NCBI GenBank assembly: GCA_963693285.1
Contig: OY848918.1
Location: 4,283,876 to 4,347,875, forward strand
Reading direction: 5' to 3'
Origin: Xestospongia muta
Lineage: Eukaryota; Porifera; Demospongiae; Haplosclerida; Petrosiidae
DNA: 64,000 nucleotides
Under the pieces are notes generated by a model, which was not told the origin of the DNA, did not search any database, and saw only the letters and a list, made by a program, of their open reading frames with translations. Made by a program: the position numbers and the translations under genes. Numbering within the stretch: the stretch's first letter is position 1; every line of letters starts with the position of its first letter. Shown here in pieces: positions 21,110-33,250 of the stretch.

Positions 21110-23960
21110 TATATAATACCTCACTCTCTGTACGGGCAAATTTTGTCACTCTGTGTACGCTCAAAAGCTAAGGAGGCATTTACTATTGCAGTCGGTCTTA
21201 TCTACCTAATAGAATCAGCTGTAAGTGGTCTATATGTTTTAATTGTATCTTGTCAACTATTAGCTAAAGTTTAATATTATTATAGAGATCAAATTGAAAA
21301 GTGCTAACTGCGATATAGCGGCCGTTTGTTGTTATAAGCTCTTGTTACTTACTAGTTTTCTGCTAGTTTTTATTAGAATTATAAGTCCTTCTGACTCGTT
21401 CTCCCAGTCTAACACTCAGTGTTTTACCTCTTGGCTCTCTGTTGGTTGGCAGAATCGTTGTTTCCTTTCATCCACTTCACCACCAAAATTCTCACGTAAG
21501 ACAAAGCATTCTCATTCCTCTCCCTGTGCCTTTCATACTGACTTTTCTCTACTTACACTCTTATTGGTACTGTTACTACTTAGTGGCGATGTAGAGCCCA
21601 ACCCTGGCCCACCAAATGATACTGTAAAATGTGTTTGCTTATCCAGTGATGAGTCTGGACTGATGCTTTAGGGTGAAATGTGCTCCAACTGGTCCCATTG
21701 TGAGTTTCAAGGTGTACCCAGACATCGCTTACAATCTCCCTTACATATGTCCCTTTTGCATCAAATCTTACCTATTGCTAAGATCAGAGATTTCACACCT
21801 CAAAGCTCGTGTTATCAGTCTTGAGAAATCTTGCTCTTGCAAGTCTCAACCCCTAGTTAGCTCTCTTTCTGTCTCCTCTTCATATCCTCTTCCCATCTCC
21901 AGTACTAACCCCACTACTCCTTCATTATCACTACCTAATGCCTCTTATTTCCATCCACCATCCTCTGCCAAATCCATCTTACTTCATTACTCCTTTACTT
22001 CCTCATCCTTTTATCTGCAGCTTCTACATCCCCTCTATCTCTTCATTCCACTCCTTCTACTACTACTCTACCCTCATCCACTGCCAGCACTGCATCACTC
22101 CTATTTTTCATTCAACTGCTCCTCTGCTGCTCCTACTATTATCACTGCTACCCTACTATAACCACTCCCTCATCCTCTGTTACCTCTCTCTCTACCTGAA
22201 TCTTCATAATCTCCTTTTTTAGCAAAAAAGTCATTGCCCTCAATGAAAACCTCCACTCCTTCCTCTTCCTCCAGACTTTCACATCACAAAAACAGTCTTC
22301 TACCCCGTATTTCTTCCCACTCAATCAAGTCTTCAATCCATCGTACCATTTCAACACAAATTTCTACTCTACTTCATCCTCTAAGACCAAATTGGATATC
22401 ATATCTGACACTTTTGACCTTAAGTAAATTGTTAATACTCCCACTCACTTTTCTCATGCTCATACACCATCCACTATTAATCTTGTTTTTCTCCCATTTA
22501 ACACTGATGTTCCTTCTTGTAGTATCCTTCCTCTAGTCTCTTCTTCAGACCACTTCTCTATTCTTTTCTCTCTTCCCATTGGATCTGTTAACAGTCCTTC
22601 CCCTTACCCTTCTCACAAGGTCTGGGTGTACCATCTTGCTGACTTTGAGCACGCTAATGCTCTCCTCATCTCCATTGACTAGAAAGAATTATTCCCTTTG
22701 TCAGATCCTAACGCTTCCTGGGCCAAATTTTAAGAACGTTTCCTTCACATTATGACCACCACTGTTCCTAGCAAAATTTGTGTACCCCCCTACCAACTCT
22801 TCTCTTACTTGGGTCAACTACTCCTTATTAACCAAGTCAAGATAAGAAAGTCCATCTTCTTTTCTGCCAAATGAACTGGTTCTTCTCTTAGGCCAAATAC
22901 TGTTCCTATCGTAACAAGACTCTTGCTTACCTCATACATCTAAAATTCAAATTCTTCCATAATTTACTCACTTCTCCCTTATCATGGTCTTTGTGGTCTG
23001 CTGTTAAATGTATTTGCTCTAAATCCTTGTCCATTCCCCCCCCCCCCCCCTTATCCATAATGGTTCTTCTGTAACTTCATGTTCTTCTATAGCGGACATT
23101 CTAAACCAATACTTTTCCTGCTTTAACAAGTCAACTGCACCTTTACTTCCTCTAACTCATCTTTTACTTCACCACAAAACAATTTTCTATTTTTCTCTGC
23201 AACTCAAATGAAATTTGCAGTCTCATTTCTAGTATTCCTATTGACACTGCTTCTGCTCCTAATGGCACGCCTCTATCATGATCCACAACACAACTCCTAG
23301 TATTTCACTTACTCTTTACCTTATTTTTAATTACTCCTTATCTACAGGCACTTTCCCTTCAGATTGAAAAAACTCCAATATACATTTTTCCAAATAGAAA
23401 ACCTCTTCTTCATTTCCTTCAGACCATTGCCCAATCTCTTTACTTCCCTCCCAAGTAAGATTTTGGAACATCACATCTTTAATTATCTGTTGCTCGTTGC
23501 TCCATTTTTAATTTTCTATAAAATTACTAACAACCTCCTTTATTTTCCTTCTGATATTTTCATCCACAAATCTCCTCCAAGCCATGGTTCTTGTCACTTT
23601 AATCCTCTCCCTTTACTATCCCTTTTTCTCGTTCATCTGTTTCACAAAACGCATTTGTCCTTTCCATTCTCTCTCTGAAGAATTAACTTCATTATCATGT
23701 CAAATTTAGCTCATTTCTAATCACTTTTAAATCTAAAGTAAATATGCTTATTTACTAATCATCCACTCATCCACTTGCTATCACTTATCACACTAAAACT
23801 TATCAGATGCCATCAATCACTTATTATTTGTATCCCTGTCTTATTAATCATACTATATCCAATACTTTAAAACTATTTTGTTTATTTTTGTTCTATTCTG
23901 TTTGTGCCCTTTGAACTAGCAGTAGCTGTTGGACATTCATTTTGTCAATAAAAAAGTCAC
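21110..23960 (+). mobile_element. Degenerate non-LTR retrotransposon (CR1/L2-like)
   Basis: A CT-rich coding strand unlike the surrounding DNA. In order it shows: an N-terminal frame ending in a 2A motif; a broken PHD-type zinc finger (CVC, then MCSNWSHCE, then YICPFC in another frame); a Ser/Pro-rich stretch; the end of an AP-type endonuclease (frame near 22430-22580: INLVF...SSSDHFSI); and the start of a reverse transcriptase (near 23425-23490: PISLLP then SKILEHHIFNYL in a shifted frame). Many stops and frameshifts mean it is dead, and most of the RT is missing or unreadable. A 15-base C run lies at 23036-23050. The end near 23960, just after AATAAAAAAG, is a guess. Confidence 0.75.
21294..21671 (+). 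CDS. Retrotransposon ORF start with 2A-like ribosome-skipping peptide and PHD finger start
   Basis: An open frame of about 125 codons with a hydrophobic stretch (LLTLLLVLLLLSGD) leading into DVEPNPGP, encoded at 21588-21611. That matches the 2A consensus D(V/I)ExNPGP, at which ribosomes release the chain between G and P. Such 2A motifs are known near the N-termini of non-LTR retrotransposon ORFs in several invertebrates (established for the class, not this copy). The frame then begins a zinc finger (CVC) and meets TAG at 21669. The same frame continues after it with MCSNWSHC, so the stop is probably a decay mutation. No ATG starts the frame, so the true start is lost or lies upstream. Confidence 0.75.
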   Translation: MKSANCDIAAVCCYKLLLLTSFLLVFIRIISPSDSFSQSNTQCFTSWLSVGWQNRCFLSSTSPPKFSRKTKHSHSSPCAFHTDFSLLTLLLVLLLLSGDVEPNPGPPNDTVKCVCLSSDESGLML

Positions 23961-26204
23961 ATTTGTCATTAAATCTAGCCTATCACTGCGCAAAAGCAAA
24001 CCCTGTGTATACTATCCATGTATCCCTAGTTATATGTATTTCAACCCCATAGCAAGCCAGTAAAATTTTCATGATTATGACTTAATGAAAGGTGTTTTCA
24101 CTGATGCCATACATCTACATAATGAAGCACGCCAAAATTTTGTATGGCCATTTATTGTGTCTTGAATTACTAACTGTACCCAGAAAACTATGCTTTCGAC
24201 ATACTGGAGAACTGGTCCAGCCAGAACATGATTGACCCAGCGGATCTCTGCTCTGGGGGTGTATTTATTAAGTCTTTGAGACAATTTTATATTAGATATT
24301 GCATTGCTTTTTTATATTTTGGTAAGATTTTATTCACATCGCATGCAAACTCTTTTTTTAGGGCCTGTGATCCTTGCATCAATGTCTTTTATAAATTTAC
24401 AGATGCTGTTCGTGCTCCTGTTTCTGTTCATCTGCAACACTCCTTCATATGGTATGTACATATTCATGTAGTCATAGAATAGCTCTCTATTCAACAATTA
24501 GATACTGTTTGAACAACATCATAATTTCATAATTGTCTTGTCCTATGATTACTTTAAGAAAATATGGAAACCTCTATAGTGATTGCCTTTGTTGTCTAGA
24601 TACTAATCAATCAATTTATTTCACTGTAATAACTGACAAGTTTGTTTAACCAGTATGTGGTTATACAGGTTGTAATAAAGTAAACATCTTATGCACTTTT
24701 ACTACTAATATAGTAATGTATAGTTGAAATTTACTGTTTGTAGCTAGCTAATTGCTGCAACTATGGTCTTTAATAATACTAATATTCTATATTACCAAAA
24801 AACCTTGCAAATAGAACTTATTTCTGTAGTTTCTCAATTTTGTAAATGCATATGGTAGCCATAATTACATAGACATTTTTATAGCTAGAGTAGCATGATC
24901 ATTAACTTCCTATAGATCAATCTCCTCTATTAATTAAGATTTTTCCACTAAAACCTGTTCTTTCTCCACACAAAGTATACCAAGTAGACCTAAGATTGCT
25001 CTGAAAAAGTATGTATATGGATGGGTAGATTTGTTTTTATCATTTCATTCTTTGTTGTATATAACTATTGAAGACATTGAATAAAATAAACTAACTGGCA
25101 TACATTAACTGACGATGAACTTGTAGTCTCATCCCTATTTGGCCCAAACTCAACTTCTACATATTCATTTGGCATTCCAGAAAACGTTTTAAAGCCTAAC
25201 AGCATCTGCATTTTTCCCGTTAAATGCACTTAAGAACATTAATGCTAATAATCAGCTATAATAATTTAAATTGAATTGAATGTTGAAAGTGTATACAAGT
25301 ACATTAAAGTTTATACATTGAAGAGTATTTCATTCAAAGCACCGTTATGTGTGTGTGTACTATAACGTTTTAGTCTTTGTAAGGTAGAAAAAATTACCTT
25401 TTTTAGAGGAATCTTACTATTAGAGGGTCATTGTTTCTAAGTGATCATTCCATAGCCATATATAAGTCGCAAAAGCATTGATCTAAGAATATATAAATAT
25501 CAGAACAATGAATTCTTGGCTTATAAAAAGTTGTATTTTGCCAGCTACAACATTTGATACTCCCTGTCTGTCTATATGGGCCTCTTCCACAAAATCACTT
25601 TGGATTCCCTTTGGGACAAATGTATTTTGTTTGTCTGTTATTAATTATGCAAGAGGGCATACAACTCTCTTTAATTTCAAATGTAACACTAACAAGTAAA
25701 TACAATGTAAAAATGACAATAAAACCATTTTGAACAAGACCAGAGTAGGATTGCAAAATGTAATGGTTTTCCAGTTAAATGCTAATTTTTTAAAGATTCA
25801 AGATCTAGCAGAAGGTATAGAGAAAATATAGAACACTAGAGGACAAAGATAAGCTAACTAAAATCTTTAAAATTCAATTACTCATATCCATAGTAAGAAG
25901 GCTCAATCAGTCACATCTATCATGGTTATAATGCTCATTGGAGGTTAATTAATTTCATTATTTGCTTTGTGTGTTGGTATTTGAAATGCGCTGGTAAATT
26001 TAATTTATTGTCTAATAATAAACCAATCCAAAATAGATATACCCATATAGTTATTTAAGCATGACCCAAAGCAATTTAAAGGACAGTCTGGTATATAAAA
26101 TGTGCAGGTAGTAATGAAAAACAAGGAAAGTTATTATAAGTTTAAGGTATGAATAAATAAATACATTATTTATATATTAATACCACCATACGTTCATTCT
26201 ATAG
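23961..26204. other. Unique spacer between retrotransposon and Ig-FN3 gene
   Basis: Shows no similarity to the array DNA that I can see. No exon, RNA or repeat was recognised. Several short frames (e.g. 24228-24482, 25508-25699) lack domain or splice support. The signal-peptide exon expected for the 26205 gene is not recognisable here. Confidence 0.4.
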
Positions 26205-27992
26205 CTGTTCAGTTCATATTTACTCCATCTCCTAACATTGGAGTCTATCAACTAGCACATTACCAATGTTCAGTGGATCATACTAGTATTAGTATTGGTT
26301 GGAATGTTAATAGAACAGCTTATGGTCATAATGAGATTATACAAGTTGGTATTGTTACAACTGGAGGACCACAACAGTCAAATCTTGCAATAACTGGATA
26401 TCCTCAATATAACAATACAGAAGTGATATGTATTGCCTCAGGACTTTTGAATGTTATGGATCCTAATAGTTTCTATTACAACTTTGATAATGCTACTCTG
26501 AGAATACAAGGTAACACATTCTCTGATATATGTCATTATATCTTCTCTCATTAGGTAAACTAGCTGCTGTCAACAATTTGATATGTCATGTACAAAGTCA
26601 GTATATAAACTGTTCCTGGTCTCCTCCCTTCTCTCTGGTATCCATACCTGGTTATATCATCAATGTTACTTATAGAGGAAAACTAGTTACACAGAACACT
26701 ACATCTTATACAACATGGCAGTACTGTCCCAGTCAATTTGGTAACTATACAATTAGTGTAGCTGGTAATAACTCAGCTGGAGAAGGAGAGATAAGTACTA
26801 CATCAGTTGTAGTACTAGAAGGTAAGTGATGTAGTTATTTTTAAAAATGATTATCAATGATATATATTCATAGACTCAATTACTAACTATGATGTGACTC
26901 CTAAAAGACTATCCAATGGTACTTATTTGATTGATTTTATTGTCCAGGTATGAGAACTTTTACTAAAGTACACTATACATAATATCAACTTTATTTAGAC
27001 TGTATATTCTCTATTACCAACATCAATATCTATTAATTTAACTACGAATAATGGAACAATGTTCATAGTTAATGGAAGAGCTAACACAACTGGAAATAAA
27101 TTGTTTGAAAGCATTAACATTGGCATAACTGGGAGACAAAAATGGACTATGAATTTAATTTTAAACTATGATTGTAGATCTCTCATGAATAAATCACCAG
27201 CTAAACCATTTTGTAAGTTTATTTATTTCACCATGCATTGATGTTTTCTCTTTAGCTACATTCAATGTACAAAATGGAAGTTTAACAGTCATGAACTCTA
27301 CCATTGGAAAAGTTTGTTTTACTTGTTATTTTCTTGAGGGCAGTCAATCACAAGGATGTTATATTGAATATAACTCACTTATAACAGACTACTACAGTGG
27401 TAATATTACCATAGTGAGAACATCATTAGATGTCAATACTACTAGTAAATGTGTGACAGGAATATATACCAATAACTATAATGTGACATTTTATGACATG
27501 AATTATAACAATGTACCATATACTACTGAGTATGCTGTAAAACTGACTAATCAATTAGTGAATGGTCTGTATCCTACTCCTACTCCAACCCCTACATTGA
27601 CTTCATCTGATGTTGTATCATCATCAAGTACAGTACATAGTACACCATCACCATCTCCTACTCCAGGTACAAACAACAATAATAGTAAGTTATTATAATT
27701 TTTATCAAATTTTGTTATACAACACCATATGATATACAGGTGGAGATGCCCTTCCTCCAATAATTTTTGGTAACTTTGTTTATTTCATGTTCAAACTTAT
27801 TAATTATCTCTTATAGGTATACCTTCCAGTTTAATCTTTACCGGTATGACAGTATTGATAATCATTGCAGTAATAATTGCTTTATACAAAATGTGTCCCT
27901 GCAAGACCAAAAACAGTAAATTAAAATGGCAATTGTTAAGAACATATTGTTATGCCATATCTATAGAATTGCAAAATCAAGAAACACCATGA
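26205..27992 (+). CDS. Ig-FN3 receptor, plus-strand member of pair 2; first exon not found
   Basis: Exons: 26205-26510 (Ig: YQCSVDH...IGWNVN...VICIASG), 26555-26821 (FN3: CSWSPPF...YTISVAGNNSAGEG), 26874-26947 (linker), 26999-27212 (beta-type), 27256-27684 (Cys-rich CFTCYFLEGSQSQGCYIEY, then Thr/Pro/Ser stalk), 27817-27992 (TM TVLIIIAVIIALY and a basic tail KMCPCKTKNSK...NQETP). All phases agree and no stop is seen. The TM and tail differ completely from the YENV type used by minus-strand genes. The signal-peptide exon present in the 10781 and 36244 genes is missing, because similarity stops just before the Ig exon. Either a distant exon is used or the gene cannot be secreted. AATAAA is at 28025-28030. 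Confidence 0.75.
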
Positions 27993-28595
27993 GTCTATTG
28001 TCATAATTACTAAACAACTATCATAATAAATAAAGGCACTATGTCATTCATTCATTATGATCTTTAGATATTGACATATTAAAATGTTAATCTAATTATC
28101 ATCATGACAATTATTATCTCAGTGTCTGTATAAGATTATTGTAATTGGGGGGTGGGGAGTGGAAGCATATTAATACAATTAATAAATAATAATTGTTTAG
28201 AAAAAATTATAACTTTTGGATTTCTGGTTAGGGGGCCATGCACCTGATCCCCAAGCTCCTTTTTTCATACACTAATGTATATTCCTCTGTTTGCTACTGA
28301 AAGTAGTGCACTATTGTTAATATACAAGTCTTCAATATACAAATTGAAATTGTATTGATATAATTATAGTGTACTGTTTCTACCATACGAAATTTATAAC
28401 AATATAAGAAAATATATCCAGTTAAGTTAGTAGCACACTCAAATGTCACATTATGGTTAAGGTAGACATATTGTGTCTCTGGTACAATAGTGAAGACACT
28501 TAAGAAATAATGTCAGTATTAACATAATACTTATCATGTACTTACTGGTAACACAAGGTATAATATACCAGCTGTAAGTGAATAGCACTGTTCTT

Positions 28596-28994
28596 TTAAC
28601 ATTTTATCACAGTATATTCAGCACATACGTTCATCTCTAGTTCAGTAGTAGGTAGTGTATTAGTGATCATATCAACATTCTCATATTGAGATATAACTTG
28701 ATGAGCGACAGTATTTGTTAGTGGATTAACAGGAGATAGTACAGCACCTACAATGGATAATACCATTTACAAACTATTCCCACTGTTAGTATTACCTTGT
28801 CTCAGTGACTTAGTTCTTCTTATCCAACATATCACTATATGTACTAGTACAGTACATACCAGTATTAGAACTGACACACCCACTAGACTACCTATAGATA
28901 TTATAGCAACAGTACAGTATAATAATAATAATAATATATATTTGCCATTAGATACCAGCAGCTGTTACAGACATTTTATTAACTTGTGTATCAT
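28596..28994 (-). other. Orphan or alternative TM and tail exon cassette
   Basis: Three exons in transcription order: 28994-28956 (39 nt, DDTQVNKMSVTAA), 28891-28796 (TM and RRTKSLRQ), 28747-28596 (tail with QYENV, ending EYTVIKC). Splice sites, phases and frame are all intact. The cassette lies about 750 bp downstream of the last exon of the 29746-31761 gene on the same strand. It could act as an alternative 3' end: the donor of that gene's Cys-rich exon (phase 1) fits its first acceptor. Homology to a normal gene stops at about 29048, in the intron just below where the Cys-exon donor should be. It may instead be the remains of a deleted gene copy. Confidence 0.75.
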
Positions 28995-29048
28995 CTATAT
29001 AACATACATAGAGATATAATAATGATAACAAATGTACTAATGATTACT

Positions 29049-29218
29049 TGGTAACATCGCAAGAGACATTCCTCTATGCCAATGACTAATATGATACTTA
29101 TAGGAAATTTGCGTCCTTGGTCATACATAGAGGAGGATAGTATATTGACCCTGGTCAACAATTGATACTGAGTCCTCAGTGACTTGTCATTGCTACAATT
29201 AGCAGCTGTAAAGAGCAA
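29049..29218 (-). other. Fragment matching 39195-39375 in inverse orientation
   Basis: On the minus strand it reads from an AG acceptor (CTTTACAG) into AANCSNDKSLRTQYQLLTR and on to SSSMYDQGRKFP. The plus-strand copy at 39195-39375 reads AANCSNDISLRTQDQLLTR. One base differs inside a later T run, so the two frames part after KFP. It looks like an exon of something, but I do not recognise it. Confidence 0.4.
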
Positions 29219-29745
29219 AAGTGTGTCTACACTGTCTGTAATTTTGTGCTACCATTGCTAAAGATGAACAACTATCAGAATGGTGGTTTTGGGGCTGATA
29301 AAAATAAAAGACACCAAATTATCATCATATTAAACAATGATCGAAATCAATAATACAAACTGAAGTATCAAATCTTATCATCCATTAAATTTTGAGTTTC
29401 TGGTCCTAACCCAATAGCTCATCAATTTCTATACCCTAATCGTATGTATATTTCTTTGCTTGCTACTGAAGTAGTGTGCTATTGTTAATATACATTATTC
29501 AATATACAAATTAAAATTAATTGTGTTAACATAATTGTAGTATACTGTTCTAACACAATTATAACAATATAAGAAAATATATCCAGTTAAGTTAGTAGCA
29601 CACTCAAATGTCACATTATGATTGAGGTAGACATATTGTGTCTCTGGTACAATAGTGAAGATACCTATAAAATAATGTCAGTATTAACATAATACTTATA
29701 TTGTACTTACTGGTAACACAAAGTAAAGTTAATAGTACTGTTCTT
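29219..29745. other. 3' flank of minus-strand Ig-FN3 gene (pair 2)
   Basis: Matches about 40420-40936 after the pair 3 gene. Non-coding and AT-rich. Confidence 0.55.
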
Positions 29746-31761
29746 TTAATAACTCATCACACCATATGCAGCACATCTGTTCATCTCTAGTTCAGTAGTA
29801 GGTAGTGTATTAGTGATCATATCAACATTCTCATATTGAGGTATAACTTGATGAGAGACAGTATCTGTTAGTGGATTAACAGTAGATGGTACAGTACCTA
29901 CAATAGATAATACCATTTACAAACTATTCCCACTGTTAGTATTACCTTGTCTCAATGACTTAGTTCTTCTTATCCAACATATCACTATATGTACTAGTAC
30001 AGTACATACTAGTATTAGAACTGACACACCCACTAGACTACCTATATTAAAGCAACAGTATAATAACTATAATATGTTTGCTATTATATACCAGCAGCTG
30101 TTACAAACACTTTATCAACTTGTGTATCATCTATATAACATACATAGAGATATAATAATGACAACAAATGTACTAATGATTACTTACTGGTCAAACAGTC
30201 ATATGTTCCTGTTGTTGGTAATACTATATCAATGGAAGCAGAACATACAGGACAAATCACATCAAGAGATGAATAAGTTGGTTCCAACCCAGTAATAGTG
30301 ATATTAGTAGATGATATTGCCCACTCATCTGATAATGTACCTTCCTCTTCAATATCATATACATACATATTATATATACCACTAGGTATATCATATGTAC
30401 ATCCAATTACTGTACTACTACATACTAGAGAACACATCAATGATATGTTAGTACTGTAGGTAGAGGAGGTTAATGAAATAAAACAACCTTTAACAATAGC
30501 TCCTCTTATAAAATGACAGCTGTAACATGTTCTACCAATTTTATTTAGGTCATTATATAGGGTAGCTTCAGTAATATCATATGTACCTAATGAATGAGAA
30601 TATATTTGTAAGTCATTTATAATGTACTTACTTAGTACAGTTGATTCTGTTACGTCAATAACAGCTCCACTTGGTAATGATAAACTCATTCTTGTCGTCC
30701 ATATTTTATTCTCAGTTATATTTACAATATAGATGGTAACAACAATAACTCCTTCATCAGTTATAATTATTGGATTATTTAGAAATATAGAAGAATTTTC
30801 TTCATTGTATATAACAACATTTAGTTGAGCTGACTCCACTGTGTGTGGACATTGTTGAAATTCCTGGAACTGTCTAATATATAATGTATGTAGATCTGTA
30901 ACTTACGAAATCATATATTGTTATATTTAGTATCCAACTATTAATTGATCTGATAAGAGTAGTTTTTAAATTATTTATATTAACTAAAATCAAAGTAACA
31001 AATTATACATTAGTAACCATAGTGATAATACCTCCTGGTACATGTAGTGATATAGTAGTTATCTCTCCTTTTCCAGCTGAGTTATTACCAGCTACACTAA
31101 TTGTATAGTTACCAAATTGACTAGGACAGTACTGCCATGTTGTATAAGATGTAGTGTTCTGTGTTACTAGTTCCCCTCCGTAAGTAACATTGATGATATA
31201 ACCAGGTATGGATACCAGAAAGAAGGGAGGAGACCAGGAACAGTTTATGTACTGACTTTGTACATGACATATTAAGTTGTTGACACCAGCTAGTTCACCT
31301 AATGAGAAGGGATATAATGACATATATCAGAGAATGTGTTACCTTGTATTCTAAGAGTAGCTAGTTCACTGTTGTTACTATAAAGATTACCATCAACAAG
31401 TCCTGAGGCAATACATCTCAATACTGTATTATTATATTGAGGAAATCCAGGTATGGTAAGACTGGAGTTAGGCGATCCTGCTCCAATTGTAATAATACCA
31501 AGTTGAATAATGTCATTGTTGGTAGAAGCTGTTCCATTAACATTCCAAGTAATACCCACACCAGTATGATCCACTGAACATTGGTAATATGCTAGTTGAT
31601 AGACTCCAATGTTAGGAGATGGAGTAAATATGAACTGAACAGCTATATAATAAAACTAAATAAAATAGTACATTAGTTATTAATAAAATCATACCTGTAC
31701 ATTTTAACATAATAGATACTAACAATATCAGTAGTAGCCATGTTGTCTTCACTAGATCCAT
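29746..31761 (-). CDS. Ig-FN3 receptor with YENV tail, minus-strand member of pair 2 (9 exons, 542 aa)
   Basis: The best complete model of its type. Exons: 31761-31695, 31642-31343, 31298-31032, 30983-30907, 30863-30632, 30586-30188, 30130-30092, 30041-29946, 29897-29746, total 1629 nt, an exact codon multiple. Residues 1-22 are the signal peptide; 23-122 an Ig domain (C...W...C); 123-211 FN3 (NCSWSPPF...YTISVAGNNSAG); 212-237 a linker; 238-314 a beta-rich segment; 315-447 a Cys-rich domain (CYSCHFI...KGCFIS...GCTYD...CPVC); 461-492 the TM exon; 493-542 the tail with QYENV and AAYGVMSY. Many NxS/T sites suggest heavy glycosylation. The intron 30631-30587 is 45 nt with no in-frame stop, so retention would add 15 residues. 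YEN fits the pYxN motif bound by Grb2-type SH2 domains (inference). Confidence 0.85.
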
Positions 31762-32689
<928 letters not shown>

Positions 32690-32690
<1 letters not shown>

Positions 32691-33250
32691 ATGAAACCTT
32701 CTTCTGTACTGAGTATAGCTAGTGAGATTAGCTACAGTAAATAGAGTAATGTGGTCTATAAGTGTTGTCAATTTGTAGTATCTTCTTTCAAATCACTGTG
32801 ATATACCATTCTGTCATGAGAGAGTCTGGTTACCCCTAAATGTTTATATAAGTATAGTCACATGTTGTGGATTTATCATAATTCACACGTATTGATACAC
32901 AACAAACTATCCCCTCACTACACCATATACCTCATCATATCATCAACAACAACAAGGACTAATTAAAACATGAATAGTTCATAATACACACTAAATGGAG
33001 TAGAGACTAGAGTATTTTAATCCATAATATATTTGATTTATAATAACAATGATGAGTACATCAGAGCCTTTAAATTTTAAATACTATATTATCATATGTA
33101 TTGAATCTGGTCAACACCAAATATTTATTTAGTATAGACACATGTTATACATTTATCATAATTCACTTTTATTGATGCACAACAAATTATCTCTCTCTCT
33201 GTGATAACTATAGATACACCTTTGTGACGTTGGTATACCAGGAAAGATAA
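32690..33250. repeat. Direct repeats as at 16960-17900
   Basis: Two copies of the GATATACCATTCTGTCATGA-containing segment family upstream of the pair 2 minus-strand gene, the second partial (from about 33105). Confidence 0.6.

Noticed and set aside
21938..22536. Several overlapping Pro/Ser/Leu-rich frames
   Set aside because: They are fragments of the CT-rich, frameshifted retrotransposon, not separate genes.
24075..24284. Minus-strand 69-codon frame and overlapping plus-strand frame 24228-24482
   Set aside because: Unique DNA, no domain, no splice partner and no copy elsewhere in the window to compare.
26107..26146. Short frame MKNKESYYKFK before a GTATGA as first exon of the 26205 gene
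   Set aside because: It ends in phase 0 while the Ig exon needs phase 1, and it is not a signal peptide.
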